This document shows, in pieces, positions 10,140-23,210 of a stretch of 64,000 nucleotides of DNA. The position numbers were made by a program, and so were the translations under genes. The notes under the pieces were generated by a model, which saw only the letters and a program-made list of their open reading frames with translations, made no database searches and had not been told where the DNA came from. Every line of letters starts with the position of its first letter. Within the stretch, counting starts at the first letter, position 1. The stretch comes from Monocercomonoides exilis (lineage: Eukaryota > Preaxostyla > Oxymonadida > Polymastigidae): assembly GCA_001643675.2 (NCBI GenBank), contig LSRY02000031.1, positions 374,501-438,500 on the forward strand. The letters are read 5' to 3'.

Positions 10140-13100
10140 ATGAGCACAACAAAGAAAAAAGATGAAGAAAAGGAAATTGCATTTTTAAGGGAAAAGATAA
10201 GAATTCTCAACAGAGAAAGAGATATTGAAAAAAGAATGAGGTTTTTTTAGTTATTTTTTGAAAGATATACTCTAAAATTGAACATTTGAAATTAACATAT
10301 TTCTTATCAACTTTTTAAAGGCAAAAACCCGCTGAGTCAAAAGAGCAGCTCGAATCAAAGATACTTGAAGAACAAAAAGCAAGAGCTCTTAAACAAAAGA
10401 AAGCTTCTGATCGAGTCGAAGCTATTCACAGGGCAGCACTCGTTGGCGACCTTTCAAAAGCAGAAAAAACACTGAAGTCTCATCAAGATGGTCCGTATTA
10501 ATTTTATTTTAGATTTTTTAATATTAATATTTTTGACTTCTTTATTAAAGACATATCGAGTGATCAGCAAATTCAAAAACGACTTGAAAATTACATGGAA
10601 TACAAAAGGAAGCTCGAAGGAGCGAATGTGCGAGTACAAAAAGCTTTGGCAGAGGTTTGAAAAAAAACTGTTTATCCAAATTTAGAAAATATTTTTGAAA
10701 CAAATAGACCGAGATGAATTTGTCTAAGGGGCTTCAAGACTTTATTCCAGACCTTGTGATTATTCCACGAGCAGCTGTTCCAGTTTCACCAACAGGTCCA
10801 CGCTCCGTTTCCTCCTTCAACACTTTCGACAAAGACAACGATAGGATAGTTGTTGGAGGAGAACTAATGACCGAAAAGGAGTTTGTAGAAACGACCAGAC
10901 TGAATGTGGGTGTGCTGATGGAAGCGCTGACACGCAGCGAAGACCAGAAGCAGCTGTCAGAAGTGTGGGAGTGGGCGTGCAAGCGCGAGATGGGGTACAC
11001 AAGCGATGTGAAGCGGCTGGCATCGCTGGAGAACACGAATGCAGTCATTCAGAGGAATGTGGACAGCTCAGCAGCTGAAGTGGATGGGATGCTGAGTGCT
11101 GTGAAGGAGACGAAGGAGACAGCGTGGGGGCAGTGGGTGAGGCTGCAGGAGGCGCTGGCGAAGAAGCTGGAGGAGAAAGAGAAAGAGAAAGATCTGAGGA
11201 AGAAGTTGAGGGAGAGAAGGAAGAAGAAAAAGAAGAAGGAGAAGGAAGGAGAGGAAAATGGAGGAGGCGGCGGAGGAGGAGGAGAGAACGCAGGGGAAGG
11301 AGAGGAAGGCAGCGCTGTCAGGACAAGGGCGATGAAGAAAGGGAAAGAAAACGAAGGTTCTGAAGCGAACAAAGAGGAAGAAGGAGAATATGAGAAGGAG
11401 AATGAGAATGAGAACGACTTGTCTGCTTCATCAGATTCGATGGAAGTGGAGGAGATGCTGTTGGAAGCAGTGACATCAGCAAATGCAGAGGCGAAGAGTG
11501 GAATGGAAGGAGAAGGGAGGAAGAAAGGGAGCGTGGGAGGAGGAGGAGGAGGAAGTGGAGGAGGTGATGACTTGGGAAGGTTGAGGGCGATTATGAAGAA
11601 CTTGGAAGCGTCGATGTCGAATATGAAGGCGAAGATGCGGGCGAAGGAGACTGCTGCGCAGAAGATGAAGGAAAAGTACGAGAAGCAGCTGGCCGAGGTG
11701 CAGAAGGAGAAAGAGAGCGGAATCGAGACGAAGATTCAGCTGGAGACAGAGCTGCAGCAGAGGCAGATGACAGCAGCAGATCAGATGAAGAAGATGCAAA
11801 AGGAGCTGAAGAAGAGGGAAGATTACATTCTTCAGCTGCAGTCACAATTGGACTTAATGAAAAGACAAGTTAAAGAGCTACCCTCACTTTCCTCTTCTTC
11901 TCTTCTTACTCCTTCACCTTCAACTTCCTCCTCCTCTTCTTCCTCTTCTTCTTCTTCATCGCATGCCCCCTTTCTTTCAGCAATGAACCGAAAAGAGAAT
12001 TCGATCTTCCTCTCTTCCTCTTCTCTCTCTCACCCAACTTCTGTCTTCACTCCGCCTGCCACTTCAACATCCGCAAACACAAACACCCCCACTTCTCCAT
12101 CGGCTTTGCCTTCGCCTTCTACCTTCTCTACAGCCACAAATGCTGCAACCAACACATCATCATCATCATCTTCTTCTTCTTCCTCTTCCTCTTCTTCTCT
12201 TCCTCCCTCAAACATGCTGACGCTTTTAATCACTTCTTCTCATTCACTTCAATCACTTTCTGATCAAACACAGCAACAAACAGACTACCCTCCTTCTTCT
12301 GCCTCTGCCTCTGCTTCTCTCTCTCCTTTCCCTTCCATTCCACTCACACCATCTCAATCTTCATCTCAACAATCATCATCATCATCATCTTCTTCTTCTT
12401 CTTCATCTTCCTCTTCCTCTTCCTCCTCTTCATCTTCCTCTTCCTCCTCTTCTTCTCTCTCCCCCTCCCTCCAATCCTACTCGACCTCTCCTCTTCAGAT
12501 GGAGCGTGCAAAGACACGTGACTTCGTTTCTTCTTCTCCACTCTCCACTTCCCACACAGCACCCGAATTCTCCCCCGCCATGTCGCCTTATTCGCTCGTC
12601 TCACCTTCCTCTTCGTCTGTCGTGCAGACCTCGCTTTCCTCGGCCTTCTCGTCAAATTCTCTTGTTTCTGAACAATCGATCCCCATTTCACCCACTCCAG
12701 ACACACCTTCCATCTCTGCTCATTCGTTTTTTCCTCTGACAACTACAAGTTCATCATCATCATCTTCTTCTTCATCTTCTTCTTCTTCTTCCTCCTCCTC
12801 CTCTTCTTTCACTTCATCTACTGCTTCTCTTCCTTCCATCTCTCAGCCTCACCCTCCTCTGACTCCTTCTTCTCAAAAGGTGAAGAAAGGGAAGAAAGGA
12901 GGAAGAATAAATTCACAAGGGAAACTGGGAAAAGGAAGAAAAAAGGGGAAAAGTGGGAATGAAATGCCGTTGTCACCTTCATCTGCGATGAATGGAGGGT
13001 TGTTTGGAAGAGGAGCGTCGAGCTTGGATGAAGACGAGGAAGACGATGAAGATGCACCGTTTGTGTTTTTCAGCCAGTTCAAGAAGAAGAAGAATGAGAA

Positions 13101-16100
13101 AAAGAAAGGAGGGGAAGGAGGAGGAGGAGGAGGAGGAGGGAGTGATGATAACAGCTCGTTAATGTCACCATCGTCAAGAGAAGATGCCGGCTTTTCAGAT
13201 GGGGATGGGCACACAGAAGGAGAAGAAGACGATGGAAGGACAGAAAGGTCGAAGAATACGATTGGATCAGTGAGAGGAGAGAGAGAAAGAGAAAGAGAGA
13301 GAGAAGGAGAAGGAGAAGGAGAAGAGAAAGAGGATAAATTGCACTGTATGACGTTGCTGGAATTGATGGCAGAAGATCCAGAGTCGATGATAGACAACGA
13401 AGAAAGCGCGTTTCAGAAGAGGACAATGTCAATAGCAGAGCAGTGGAAGAAGAGGAAAGAGGAGTTGGATGAGTGGAAGGCGAAGATCGAGCAGCAGAAG
13501 GCGAAGTATGGCGAGATGCCGCAGCAAACAATCGAGGAAGAGAAAGAAAAGACAGAGAAGACGTTGAAGGGGAAGGGGAAAGGGAGAGGAAGAGGGAGAG
13601 GGAAGGCGATGTTATCACGACAGGATTCGATGAGGAAGATGAAAGGAAGAGATTTCATGAGGCCTGCCTCAATTCTGACTGACTCGACTTCTCCTTCCAC
13701 GTTTGCAATGCCCCCGACTACACCTTCATCAGCATCTGCACTGCAGAGATTGAGAGAAAGAAGAAGGCAGAACTCGTCTTCTTGCCTTGTTCCTCCTCCA
13801 CTCACAAGCACTTCTTCTTCATCTTCTTCCTCATCCTCCTCATCCTCCTCATCCTCCTCATCCTCCTCATCCTCCTCTTGCTCTGTTCTTCCTACGCCTC
13901 TCTCCTCCTTCGGCGTTATTGCCTCCCAATTAGCATATTCCTCCTCTTCAACCGATGTCAGTAGTGTCGGCAGTACGGGAAGTAATCAAAGTTTAGAGAG
14001 AAAAGGAAGCAAAAGAGGAAGTTCTCATTCATCTGCTGGCTCAACGGGGGGTTCAGGAAGACGAGTTTCGGCATCTGTTTCAGCATCTTCTTCGGCGCTG
14101 GTGCTGGCGAGGGGGCCGCAGAGGAGGAAGGAGAAAGAGAAGGAGAAAGAGAGAGAAAAAGAAAAAGAGAAAGAGAAAGAGAGGGAGAAGGAACGAGAGA
14201 GAGAAAAGAGGAAGGAGAAAGAGGAAGAAAAAGAGAAAGAGAAAGGAGCACGGAGAAATATGAAGCCAGCACCGATTGTTCCTGTTTCTCCGTCGGACAC
14301 AGCAACACAAATGACGCAAACACCGAGTTCATGGAATGACAGAAGAAGATCCTATTCTTCGGATAGCGTTTCGTTAATGTCTTCTTTCTCTTCTCCTTCT
14401 TCGGTTTCTTCTTCTTCCTCTTCTTCTTCGATTTCTTCTTCCTTTTCGTTGACACATACGAACAGCTTGCCAGCTCATTTGCACAAAGAAAGGAAGAAAA
14501 ATGGGGAAGGAAACGAAGAAGATGATATTCAATCACAACCTCATCATCATCATCACAAAAGACATAAACTTAGAAATCATCACCACCACCATCATCATGA
14601 CTCAACATTCCCTTCTTCTTCTTCTCTTTCATCTGCTTTGTCTTCAACACACACACCTTCCTTTTCTTCTTCTTCTTCTCCCTCTGCTCCTTTTCCTGAT
14701 CCCAATGAACCGCCCAAACACCATCACAGGCACCACAAGCATTCACAACGTCATCATAACAATAGACATCATCATCATCATCATCATCATCGCAATCATC
14801 TGAACAGCAACTCATCTCCTTCCCTTTCTTCCTCCCTCTCTTCTTTCTCTCTCCATCCTTCTTTCCTTTCCGACTCGCAAAACGATCTCTCCGCAGAAAC
14901 AGACATTTGTGTCAGAACATTGACAGACACTCGCTCTGCGAAGAGAACAGGAAAGAGGAACGTTTCGACATCTTCGCTGTCAACCAGAGAAGATCCATTG
15001 AATGTGAGCGGAGGGAGAAAAGGTGGGAGAAGGAGGAAGAGGAGAGGAGGAAGAGGAGGAAGAGGAGGAAGAGGAGAAAGAGGAGAAAGAGGAGAAGGTG
15101 GAGAAGATGAGGATTATGCTGATGAGGACAATGATGACGGGCAAGGAGATGAAGACGAAGGAGGAAAAGGAGGAAAAGGAAGAAGAAGAAGTGGGAAGAA
15201 AGTGCCATCTGAATTGGATTTGCATGCACTGGAGATAGCGAAGATGATGGACTTGTCATCACAGTCACTTTCTCAGCTGGCATTCAATGAAAGACCAGCT
15301 ATACTGCCTACCCCAACAAGGGATATGTTGGGTACTCCATTTGGAGGAGGAAGAGAGAGGGAGAGGGAGAAAGGAGGGGAGAAGACGAATGAAGAGGGTG
15401 AAGGAGGAAGAGAAGGAAGAGAAGTGAGTGGAGAAGCAAATGGAGAGCGAACACAACAGAACTTATCGTCAATCACACCAAAATCAGCATATGGAGGAGG
15501 AGGAGCATTGAACACTTTAAGCACTTCTTTGTCTTCGTCTTCATCAGCATCTGGCTTTCCCCCTGCGTCAGGCAAGCATTCATTTGCCTTTGGATACGAA
15601 GCACATCCGCTTTTGGCGTTTATTGATGTGGATGTGAGGGCAAAAGCAGCAAAGAAGATTGCTTTTGTTCATTCCTCGTCGAGCAAGTCGCTTTTGAATG
15701 GAGAAGAAGGAAAGGGAGAAGACAAAGGAGAAGGAGAAGGAAGTTGTTCGAAGGAGAAGAGGAAGACAATGAACTGGAAGCAGATACATCGAGTGAGATC
15801 AGAGAAAGATCTGAAAATAGGAAGATGGGAAGACAACAGCGAGTCAGGCATTCAATCAGTGCGAAGCGAGACAGGAGAAGATGCGGGGGCATACGAGATG
15901 AATTCTGGTTCATCATCATCTTCTTCTTCTTCTTCCTCCTCCTCCTCCTCTTTTTCATCTTCTCCAATGGATGACTCAAAGAATCCATCAGAAGATGGCT
16001 CAGATGGAATGAATGGGCAGACAAATGCATCAACTGGTGCTTTTCCTGACTCAAATTCTTCTTCTTCTTCTTCCTCTTCCTCTTCTCTTTTCCCTTCCAA

Positions 16101-19100
16101 TCAACAAGCAAACGAACAAGGAGATAACAACCAAGCGTCCACAGATATCTCTTCCTCTGTCTCTTCTTCTCTCCCTCTGCCTCCCAAGCTGCATCACCCA
16201 TATCTTTCCTCTCAGCTTCCCAGCTCCATTCCCATCCCTGTTGACATCTCCTCTTTTACTTCTTTGTCTCTTCAGGGTGTTCCCATCAAGACTGTCTCAA
16301 ATGGCAATCAAAATACATCCAAATTGAGAAGAAATAACAGTAATAATAACAATAATAGCAATAATAGCAATGATAATAGTAATCACAATAAAACATCTGC
16401 CATTCGTCGCAAGCGCCTTCCTCGCCCGACATCAGCCGATGGAGCTAAAATCAAGCTGTTGAAACATCTTGTGTTTGAGAAGGTGATTATTGATGAGAAC
16501 TTTGCGAATGATGCAGCGATTGTTGGGGTGAGGTTGCAGCCTGTGCCGAGAAAGCAGCTGTTGAGCGTGCTGAAGAGGAAGTGGATGAACGAGGAGAACA
16601 GAAAGAGAGGAGACGAGGAGAAGGAGAAGGAGATGAAGGAAGGGAGAGAGAAGGAGGAGAGGAGGGAGAAGAGGAGGAGGGAGAGAATGAGGGAGAAAGA
16701 GAAGGAGAGAGAGAGGAAGAGGAGAAGAGAAAGAAGACTGAAGATTCGTGGAGAAGGAGGAGAAGGAGGAGAAGGAGGAGAAGGAGGAGGAGAGGGAGAA
16801 GGAAATGAAGAAGGAAACACACAAACAGATTCAGAAAGCAGATCAGCAGGGCATTCACTTTCAAGTTGGTATTCATTGCAGAGTGAAGGAGAAGGAGGAG
16901 AAAGAGGAGAAAGAGGAAAGAAGAGGGAAGGAAGGAGCAAGCGATCAGGTTCATCTGAGCTGATTGTGGCGGGTGAGGCAGTTCATCAGCACCACAGAGA
17001 GAGAGGGAAGCAGTCAAGACATCATCACTCACGTCATCACGGACATCATGGGAGGAGAGAAGGAGACAGAGGAAGTGTTGGAAGCGTTGGGAGAGAAGGA
17101 GAAGGAGAAGAAGGAGGAGAAGGAAAAGAAGGAGAAAGAGGAGAAAGGAATGAAGAAGAAGAAGAGGCGAATCGGAAGAGAAGAGAAGAGAGAAGAAGAC
17201 AAAGAGCACAGCAGTTTCCATTTCTTGACCAGAATGTGCAGTCATCTTCATCTCATCATCATCACAAAAGACAAAATCAGTCTTTTACATTGGAAACCCC
17301 TCATGCCACGCCAATTGGAGCAAATGGAGAAGAAGAAAGATTTGGTGACGTGTCAGATGAAGGGGGAGGAAGAGAAGGCGGAGGAAATGAAGGAGGAGAA
17401 GGAAGCAATATTATTGCTGCTTCTTCTCTTTCTTCCTCTTCTTCCTCTTCCTCTTCCTCTTCTTCTCTCTCTCCTTCCCTCAAAGATCGCAATGTCAACA
17501 TCACTGTTGACACCCAGCCATCTGATGTGCAGTTGTTGCTGTCTCATTCTCCTGTCCATTTTCCTCGTTTGTCTCAGCAAAACCAGAATGCTCAAAGAGA
17601 AGCAGAGAAAGTTTTGTGGAAGATTCCTTCCTCTTTCGCCCCACTCCACGCACAGCACACAAACATCAGCTCTAATTCCAACATGAACATCAATCCAAGC
17701 ACAAACACAAGAGAATTGGGTGTTTCTCCGCCAAATGGAATGTTTCTGTCGAATCAGGAGCAGATCATCCAGATGGCAAGAGAGTTTGCTTTCAGACCTT
17801 CCACTCAGCCATCTGCCTCTTCTTCTTTTCCTTCTTCATTCTCCTCTTCCTCCTCTTCCTCCTCTTCCTCTTCCTCTTCCATTTACAATGTTGATATTCC
17901 TGTTCGCCCATTCACTTCTGATGTGACATCTTCCTCTTCCTCTTCCTCTTCTTCTCTTTTTGTTCCTCAATCATCTTCTATTGCTGCTTCTCTCTATCCA
18001 ATTTCTTTCTTATCTTCTTCTTCTTCTTCCTCCTCTTCTTCTTTCTCTCCTCCTCCTCCTCCTCCTCCTCCCATCATTCGTCGTTCTCTTTCTCCTCCAC
18101 ACACATCTGCTTCTTCTTCCTCTTCCTCCTCTTCCTCCTCCTCTTCTTCTTTCAATCGCTCTTCTCTTTCTCCTCCTCTTGTTCGCTTCGACCAAACAAA
18201 ATCTGACAAATTTGGCAGACCAATCAAAAGTGGCTCGCCTTTCGTTTCTGAAAGAACATTTGCTTCTCAGCAGCCATCATCATCTTCCTCTTCCTCTTCC
18301 TCTTCCTTCTCTCCCTCCTCCTTCATCACCACTCGCCAGATCCGCCAGAGTTACTCTGCCACATCCAAACCCTTCTCCTCTTCACGTGCCTTTTCCTCCT
18401 CTTCCAAATACCCTCACCCTCCTCTTCGCCCTTCCCCCGCACGTGATTTGTCTAAGCAATTGGATGTCTATGGTGTATCTGCTTATCCTCTTCCTCTGCC
18501 AACGTCTGCTTCATTCAATCAGAATCAGATTCATCCATCAGCTTCTTCTTCCTCCTCCTCCTCCTCTTCTTCTTCCTCCTCTTCTCTTTCCTCTCGCCTC
18601 TCCTCTCCTTCTCATCTTCAGCGCACGTATTCAGACAACATAGACAACATCATCAGTCTCAGACAATCCAACTCAGAAGGAGAAAGAGTGAAAAGTGCAA
18701 CCGCGTCAGCCACCACACGACGAGGCAATTTAGACACATTTTCTCGTCGCTCCTCTTCTTCTGCTTCTTCTTCGTTCAAGCCACACAACAGAATAAACAC
18801 TCCATTGCATTCGAATGGGAACGAGAGAGGGGTTGGGGTGATGGGGAGGAAGGGAGGAAGAGAAGGAGGAGGAGGAAATGGAGGAGGAAGTGATCTTTCG
18901 ATGAGACGTTCTATTTCATTTATGCCTTCTTCCTCCTCCTCCTCTTCTTCTTCCTCTTCTTTTCGTGTGGCAGAAGATGCGATTGATCCAACACTCACTC
19001 CTTTGAGACAGATACAACCATCTTCTTCTTCCTCTTCTTCTTCCTCTTCTTCTTCTTCCTCTTCCTCTAATAATGCACAAGATGAATTCAACAGCTATTT

Positions 19101-20454
19101 ATCATCTCAAAACACATCATCTTCCTCTTCTTCTTCTTCTTCTTCTTCTTCTCATTTGACTCTTCCTTCTCTTCGCACTTCGCAAAGCCCTCCTTTCAGA
19201 GACAGACAACATTCTTCTCCTTTCCCTTCACTCCAATTTGAGTCTTCTTTTCAATCATTCGACCCTTCTCCCTCCATCACCCTCACTTCTCCTATGAAAC
19301 GCCCTTCTTCTTCTATTTCTTCTTCTTCTTCCTCCTCCTCCTCTTATCAAAACTCTTCTTCTTCTTCCTCTTCTTCCTCTTCTTCCTCTTCCACTCCATT
19401 TGATCCACTTGAGTGGCAGAGGAAGAGAGCGAAGACACCTGGCTCTTTTGCACAGGCACTCGCAAAAACAGCTCAAAAACCTGCTTCCGTCTTCCTCGCT
19501 CCTCTTTATGTGTCAAACACACCTTATTCTTCTTCTTCATCATCATCTTCTTCATCATCATCTTCTTCTTCTTCTCAATCTGATTCATTTGCTTATTCAG
19601 TCAATCAACACAACAAGAATAGGAATTCTGCTCAAAATAGCAGTACTTCTGAGTCATCATCAACATCAACTTCTTCTTCTTCTTCTTCCACTTCACCTTC
19701 GCCTTCACCTTCTTCATCTTCTTCTTCAGACACTTCAACTCCAGTTCGTCTTCCTTCTCCTTCTTCACGTGGATATCCTTCCTCTTCTTCTTCCTCTTCC
19801 TCTTCTTCTTCTTCCTTTTATCGTCCGGCTTCTCCTCGTATTCCATCAACCACTCCAATCATTTGCACCCCTCCTCCTTCCACTGCCATCTCTCCTTCTG
19901 TCCCTTCTTCTCCTCCTCTTGTCATTTCATCTTCTTCTTCGTTCCCTTATTCTTCTTCTTCTTCTTCGTCGTCGTCATCGTCTTCTTCTTCTGAAGATGA
20001 AAGCAAACCTTTCCTTTCAGACTTCTTATCAGATGACGACACATCACCCGCTGTACAGCAAACACCCTCAGCATCTCAATCATCATCATCTTCTTCTTCC
20101 TCTTCCTCTTCTTCTTCTTCTTCTCCTGCTTTCAGCAGTTTAACTGATCTTCCCCCCATTTTGTACACCTCCACTTCATTTGCGCCTTCTTCTCTTTCTC
20201 CTTCCTTTCAACAACAACAGCAACATAATTATCAGCATCAACAGCTTTCTTTATCTATACGCCCTTCTTCCTCTTTCTCTTCTTCTTCTTCTTCTTCTTC
20301 TTCTTCTTCTTCTTCTCCATACAAATCAACAGTTAAGCCGAGAAAGGATCATTTGGCAGATCCAACGCTTTCTTCTTGGAATCAGCTCAAAAAATCTGAT
20401 AAAACATCAGACAAATCTCTGTTTGCCTCTCGAATAGCAGAGGCACTTTCTTAG
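10140..20454 (+). CDS. 3373 aa coiled-coil, poly-Ser and His-rich protein
   Basis: Four exons: 10140-10240, 10321-10490, 10551-10654 and 10708-20454. The introns are 80, 60 and 53 bp. Donor/acceptor pairs are ATGAG|GTTTTT..TAAAG|GC, GATG|GTCCGT..TTAAAG|AC and GCAGAG|GTTTGA..AAATAG|ACC. The first three exons total exactly 125 codons, which supports the joins. The N-terminus is charged coiled-coil with one ankyrin-like start (IHRAALVGDLSKAEKTL). A second coiled coil spans about residues 414-517. The rest alternates long Ser runs, Gly/Glu/Arg/Lys blocks and two His clusters (about residues 1400-1495). Non-repetitive islands such as FDPLEWQRKRAKTPGSFAQA (about 3023) and the last 40 residues may be functional. 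There is no signal peptide or membrane span. The family is unrecognised; cytoskeletal or RNA-granule scaffolding is only a guess. Confidence 0.8.
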
Positions 20455-20924
20455 TTAATTCTTCATTTTTTGTTGGAAAATCATCATGACAAAGAATTTT
20501 TTGGCAATTTATTGAATTCTTTTGAATGCAATTAAGAATTGATTGCTTTTCTTAAAGCATCTGTTGAGTTCATTCAATGTTTTATAGACAATTTTTATTT
20601 CACTGTTCCATTTATTTTCATACATTTTTTGTTTTTAAATTTTTAAATATTTTCATTTTTTATTCTTCAATTAGCTCTACATAATCAAGTTATGAAGATC
20701 AAAGAATTTTTTTTAAAAAAAAATTTACAAAGTGAGACATATATATAATTTTTATCATGAATGCTTTTAACGAGAAGATAAAAAGTGATTTAAAGAAATT
20801 TCGCGTTTTGCGAGAGAATATTGTTGTGAGAAGTGATTCATTTCGCAAAATGTGATTCTAGATGTGAACTCATGCCTGTAAAGACTTTTTCAAAATAAAC
20901 AATCTCTCCAGAAAAGGAATATTA

Positions 20925-21597
20925 CTAAAAGCCCCACATTCCTCCTCCCATTCCTCCATTGCAGCCATATCCGCCTCCATTCATATTGTTTATTCCAGCT
21001 GCATTCGCAAAAGAATTTGCCGCGCCTCCAAAGTTTGAATTTCCAAACGCATTATTTAAAGAAGCGCATCCACGTGCATTCCCCATGTTATAGCCAGTTT
21101 GCCCAGACCAACTATTTTCTTGAATGTTTCTCACAAGATATTCATTTCCTTGATGAATTTGATATTCATTTGTTTCATAAGCTCCAGAAGCTCCAATATC
21201 GACATCAGCGTTCACTGAATTCACAGCATAAGCATCTTGCCCATAGCCTACATTATCAACTCCAGCACCATAAGCATTTGCATTTGCTTCTTGTGCATAT
21301 CCACCTCCAACTCCTCCACCTCCATATCCTCCTGCTCCAACTGGCCATCCACCCCATCCACCCCATCCACCCCACGCAGGAAATCCGCATCCTCCCCAAC
21401 CACCATTTCCCCAATTCCCGCATAATCCATAAAATGATATTCCATATAAATTGCTAAATAAAAGGCCTAATGCCAACGAAATCATCAATGCTTTATAAAA
21501 TCGTCGATATTATAAAAATATAAACTTTAAAACAAACTAAAATACGAGCACAATCACTGTAGAAATATCTACAAAAAATAAATCACTTACCAATCAT
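20925..21597 (-). CDS. Secreted glycine/tryptophan-rich protein
   Basis: The main exon is 21490-20925. Its frame has ATG at 21485, but a better start comes from a 7-nt exon at 21597-21591 (ATGATTG). That exon ends in a canonical GTAAGT donor and joins across a 100-bp intron (21590-21491, acceptor ATAAAG). The spliced N-terminus MIALMISLALGLLFSNLYG is a good signal peptide and the protein is about 190 aa. The mature part has WGG/GWGG repeats, Gly-Tyr and Gly-Val stretches, an Asn/Ala-rich middle, a segment resembling YQIHQGNEYLVRNI and a Gly/Met/Trp C-terminus, with a few Cys. The composition suggests an extracellular or wall-like matrix protein. It converges with the preceding giant gene, 470 bases away. 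If the tiny exon is wrong, translation from 21485 still gives a signal-like leader. Confidence 0.7.
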
Positions 21598-21772
21598 CGT
21601 AATATGTTATGGTTAAGTACCCATTCTTTTTTGAAAATTTTGAGAGAACGAAATATTTAATTCAAAATTTGTGAATTAATTTATTTAATTCATTGCTTGA
21701 AACAAATGAAAAATTCATAGACTCTTTCAGAACACATATCTTCTTGTATTTTCTTTTTCGTAAATTTATTGT

Positions 21773-21773
<1 letters not shown>

Positions 21774-21812
<39 letters not shown>
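21774..21812. repeat. Poly-T homopolymer (about 39 T)
   Basis: An unbroken run of about 39 T residues on the + strand, 300 bases before the fold-back element. It may be a retroposition poly-A relic in reverse or simple slippage; no retroelement is visible next to it. The run length is the kind of call sequencing gets wrong. Confidence 0.8.
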
Positions 21813-21818
<6 letters not shown>

Positions 21819-22113
21819 TCAACGGAGAAAAGCCACATTCTGATTTGAAACATGTTTTCATATCAAGTCGAAACGACTTATTGACTTATTCTGATTTGAT
21901 TGCAAAAAAAGACTGCATCAATTTGTGATTAATTATAAATAAGCAAAAACGATTAGATAATGCTTATCCCTCTTTCTTTGATAAAAATTCATTCATTTCA
22001 AAATTGATTTTCCGGTTCGATTTCAGAAATATTTCAAAAACATAATTGTCTAAAAAGAACATTATTTTTCTTTTGTCATGAAACAATAATAGTTTGCTAA
22101 AGAAGTGAACAAC

Positions 22114-22890
22114 TACCCTTGGTGGAAAACCCGGTAGTTGGTGACTCGAAATAGTCGGATTTTTCAACGTTAAAGTCATCTCAATTCTTTTTGAGTATTC
22201 TTGTTTTTGTTTTATAAGATTTTTGTGAATGTTAAATTTTATGTTTGTTAATAAAAGTGGGTGATTTAAATTAGAAAATTATTTTTTATATTTGATCAAA
22301 ACCATAAAGATGAAAAAAGCATGCAGAAAGCTCAACTACAGCTTAAGAGAAAGGTTTGCAATAAAATGTTTCAGCGGGCATTTAAAACAATTTATATGTC
22401 TTTTAACTTGCAATAATTATTTTAGTGAATATACATGTAGTATACCTTTTTTTCGAAGATCGTATATTTTTTGTGATAAGCTATTAAAAGAAAGATTGCT
22501 GTCTGCTATTTTTTTGTATTATGTTTATTTTATTGTTTTTTGTTGAATGCTATTATTTAAATCTTCGAAAACGAAGTTTGAACGGCACAGTTTTACGCAC
22601 ATATTTTTGAAGTTTATTTGTGTTTAACTTGCTCAATGATAAGTGAAACATTGATTTTTTGTTATTTAAACAAGCTAGTTGCTGTTGTTTAAATTTTGAT
22701 ATGCATCAATGCATATTCAGTGAGAATTTTGAAATATTTTGTTTATTGAAATTTCTTCAATTCTTTTTATGCAAAATTAGTTATCTCCTTTTTTTATCAT
22801 TTTTCTTTAATCTATACTCAATACGTTGTATGTGTTGTTTTTATTTCTTTAAATTCTTTTTTGTCACAAATATTTTTCATGAATTATTTT
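22114..22890 (+). repeat. Left arm of the fold-back element
   Basis: 777 bp, inverted copy at 23211-23987. The outermost 30 bases also hold a short imperfect hairpin (AACTACC ... GGTAGTT) that overlaps the element end. Confidence 0.85.
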
Positions 22891-23210
22891 TCTTAATTTT
22901 TATTTTTTATTATTTTATTATTTTGTGAATTTACCTGCTTGTGTATTTTTTGCAGACATATGTTGAATATTAAACAAAATTCATATTTATCAATAAATCT
23001 CAATGACTTTTATTGATGACAATTTTTGTTATTTGAACAAATTGAACAAAAACAACATTTTTCATTTGAAAGTTAATAAAGATTTAAAACTACAGCATAT
23101 TTCAATTTGCAACACAAGTGTTCAATAAATAAATAATTGAACATAAAAATTCGAAAGACAAAATTTCACATAAATACAATCTTAAAACACATTCTTTCAA
23201 AATAATGAAT

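Noticed and set aside
4674-20454. Alternative nuclear code with TAA/TAG reassigned, known in some oxymonads
   Set aside because: Long ORFs end at TAA, TAG and TGA and contain none internally; RPL7 ends at TAA exactly where L7 should end.
21017-21457. 146 aa + strand His/Leu-rich ORF
   Set aside because: Antisense to the Gly-rich secreted protein gene, whose signal peptide, splice join and composition are more convincing.
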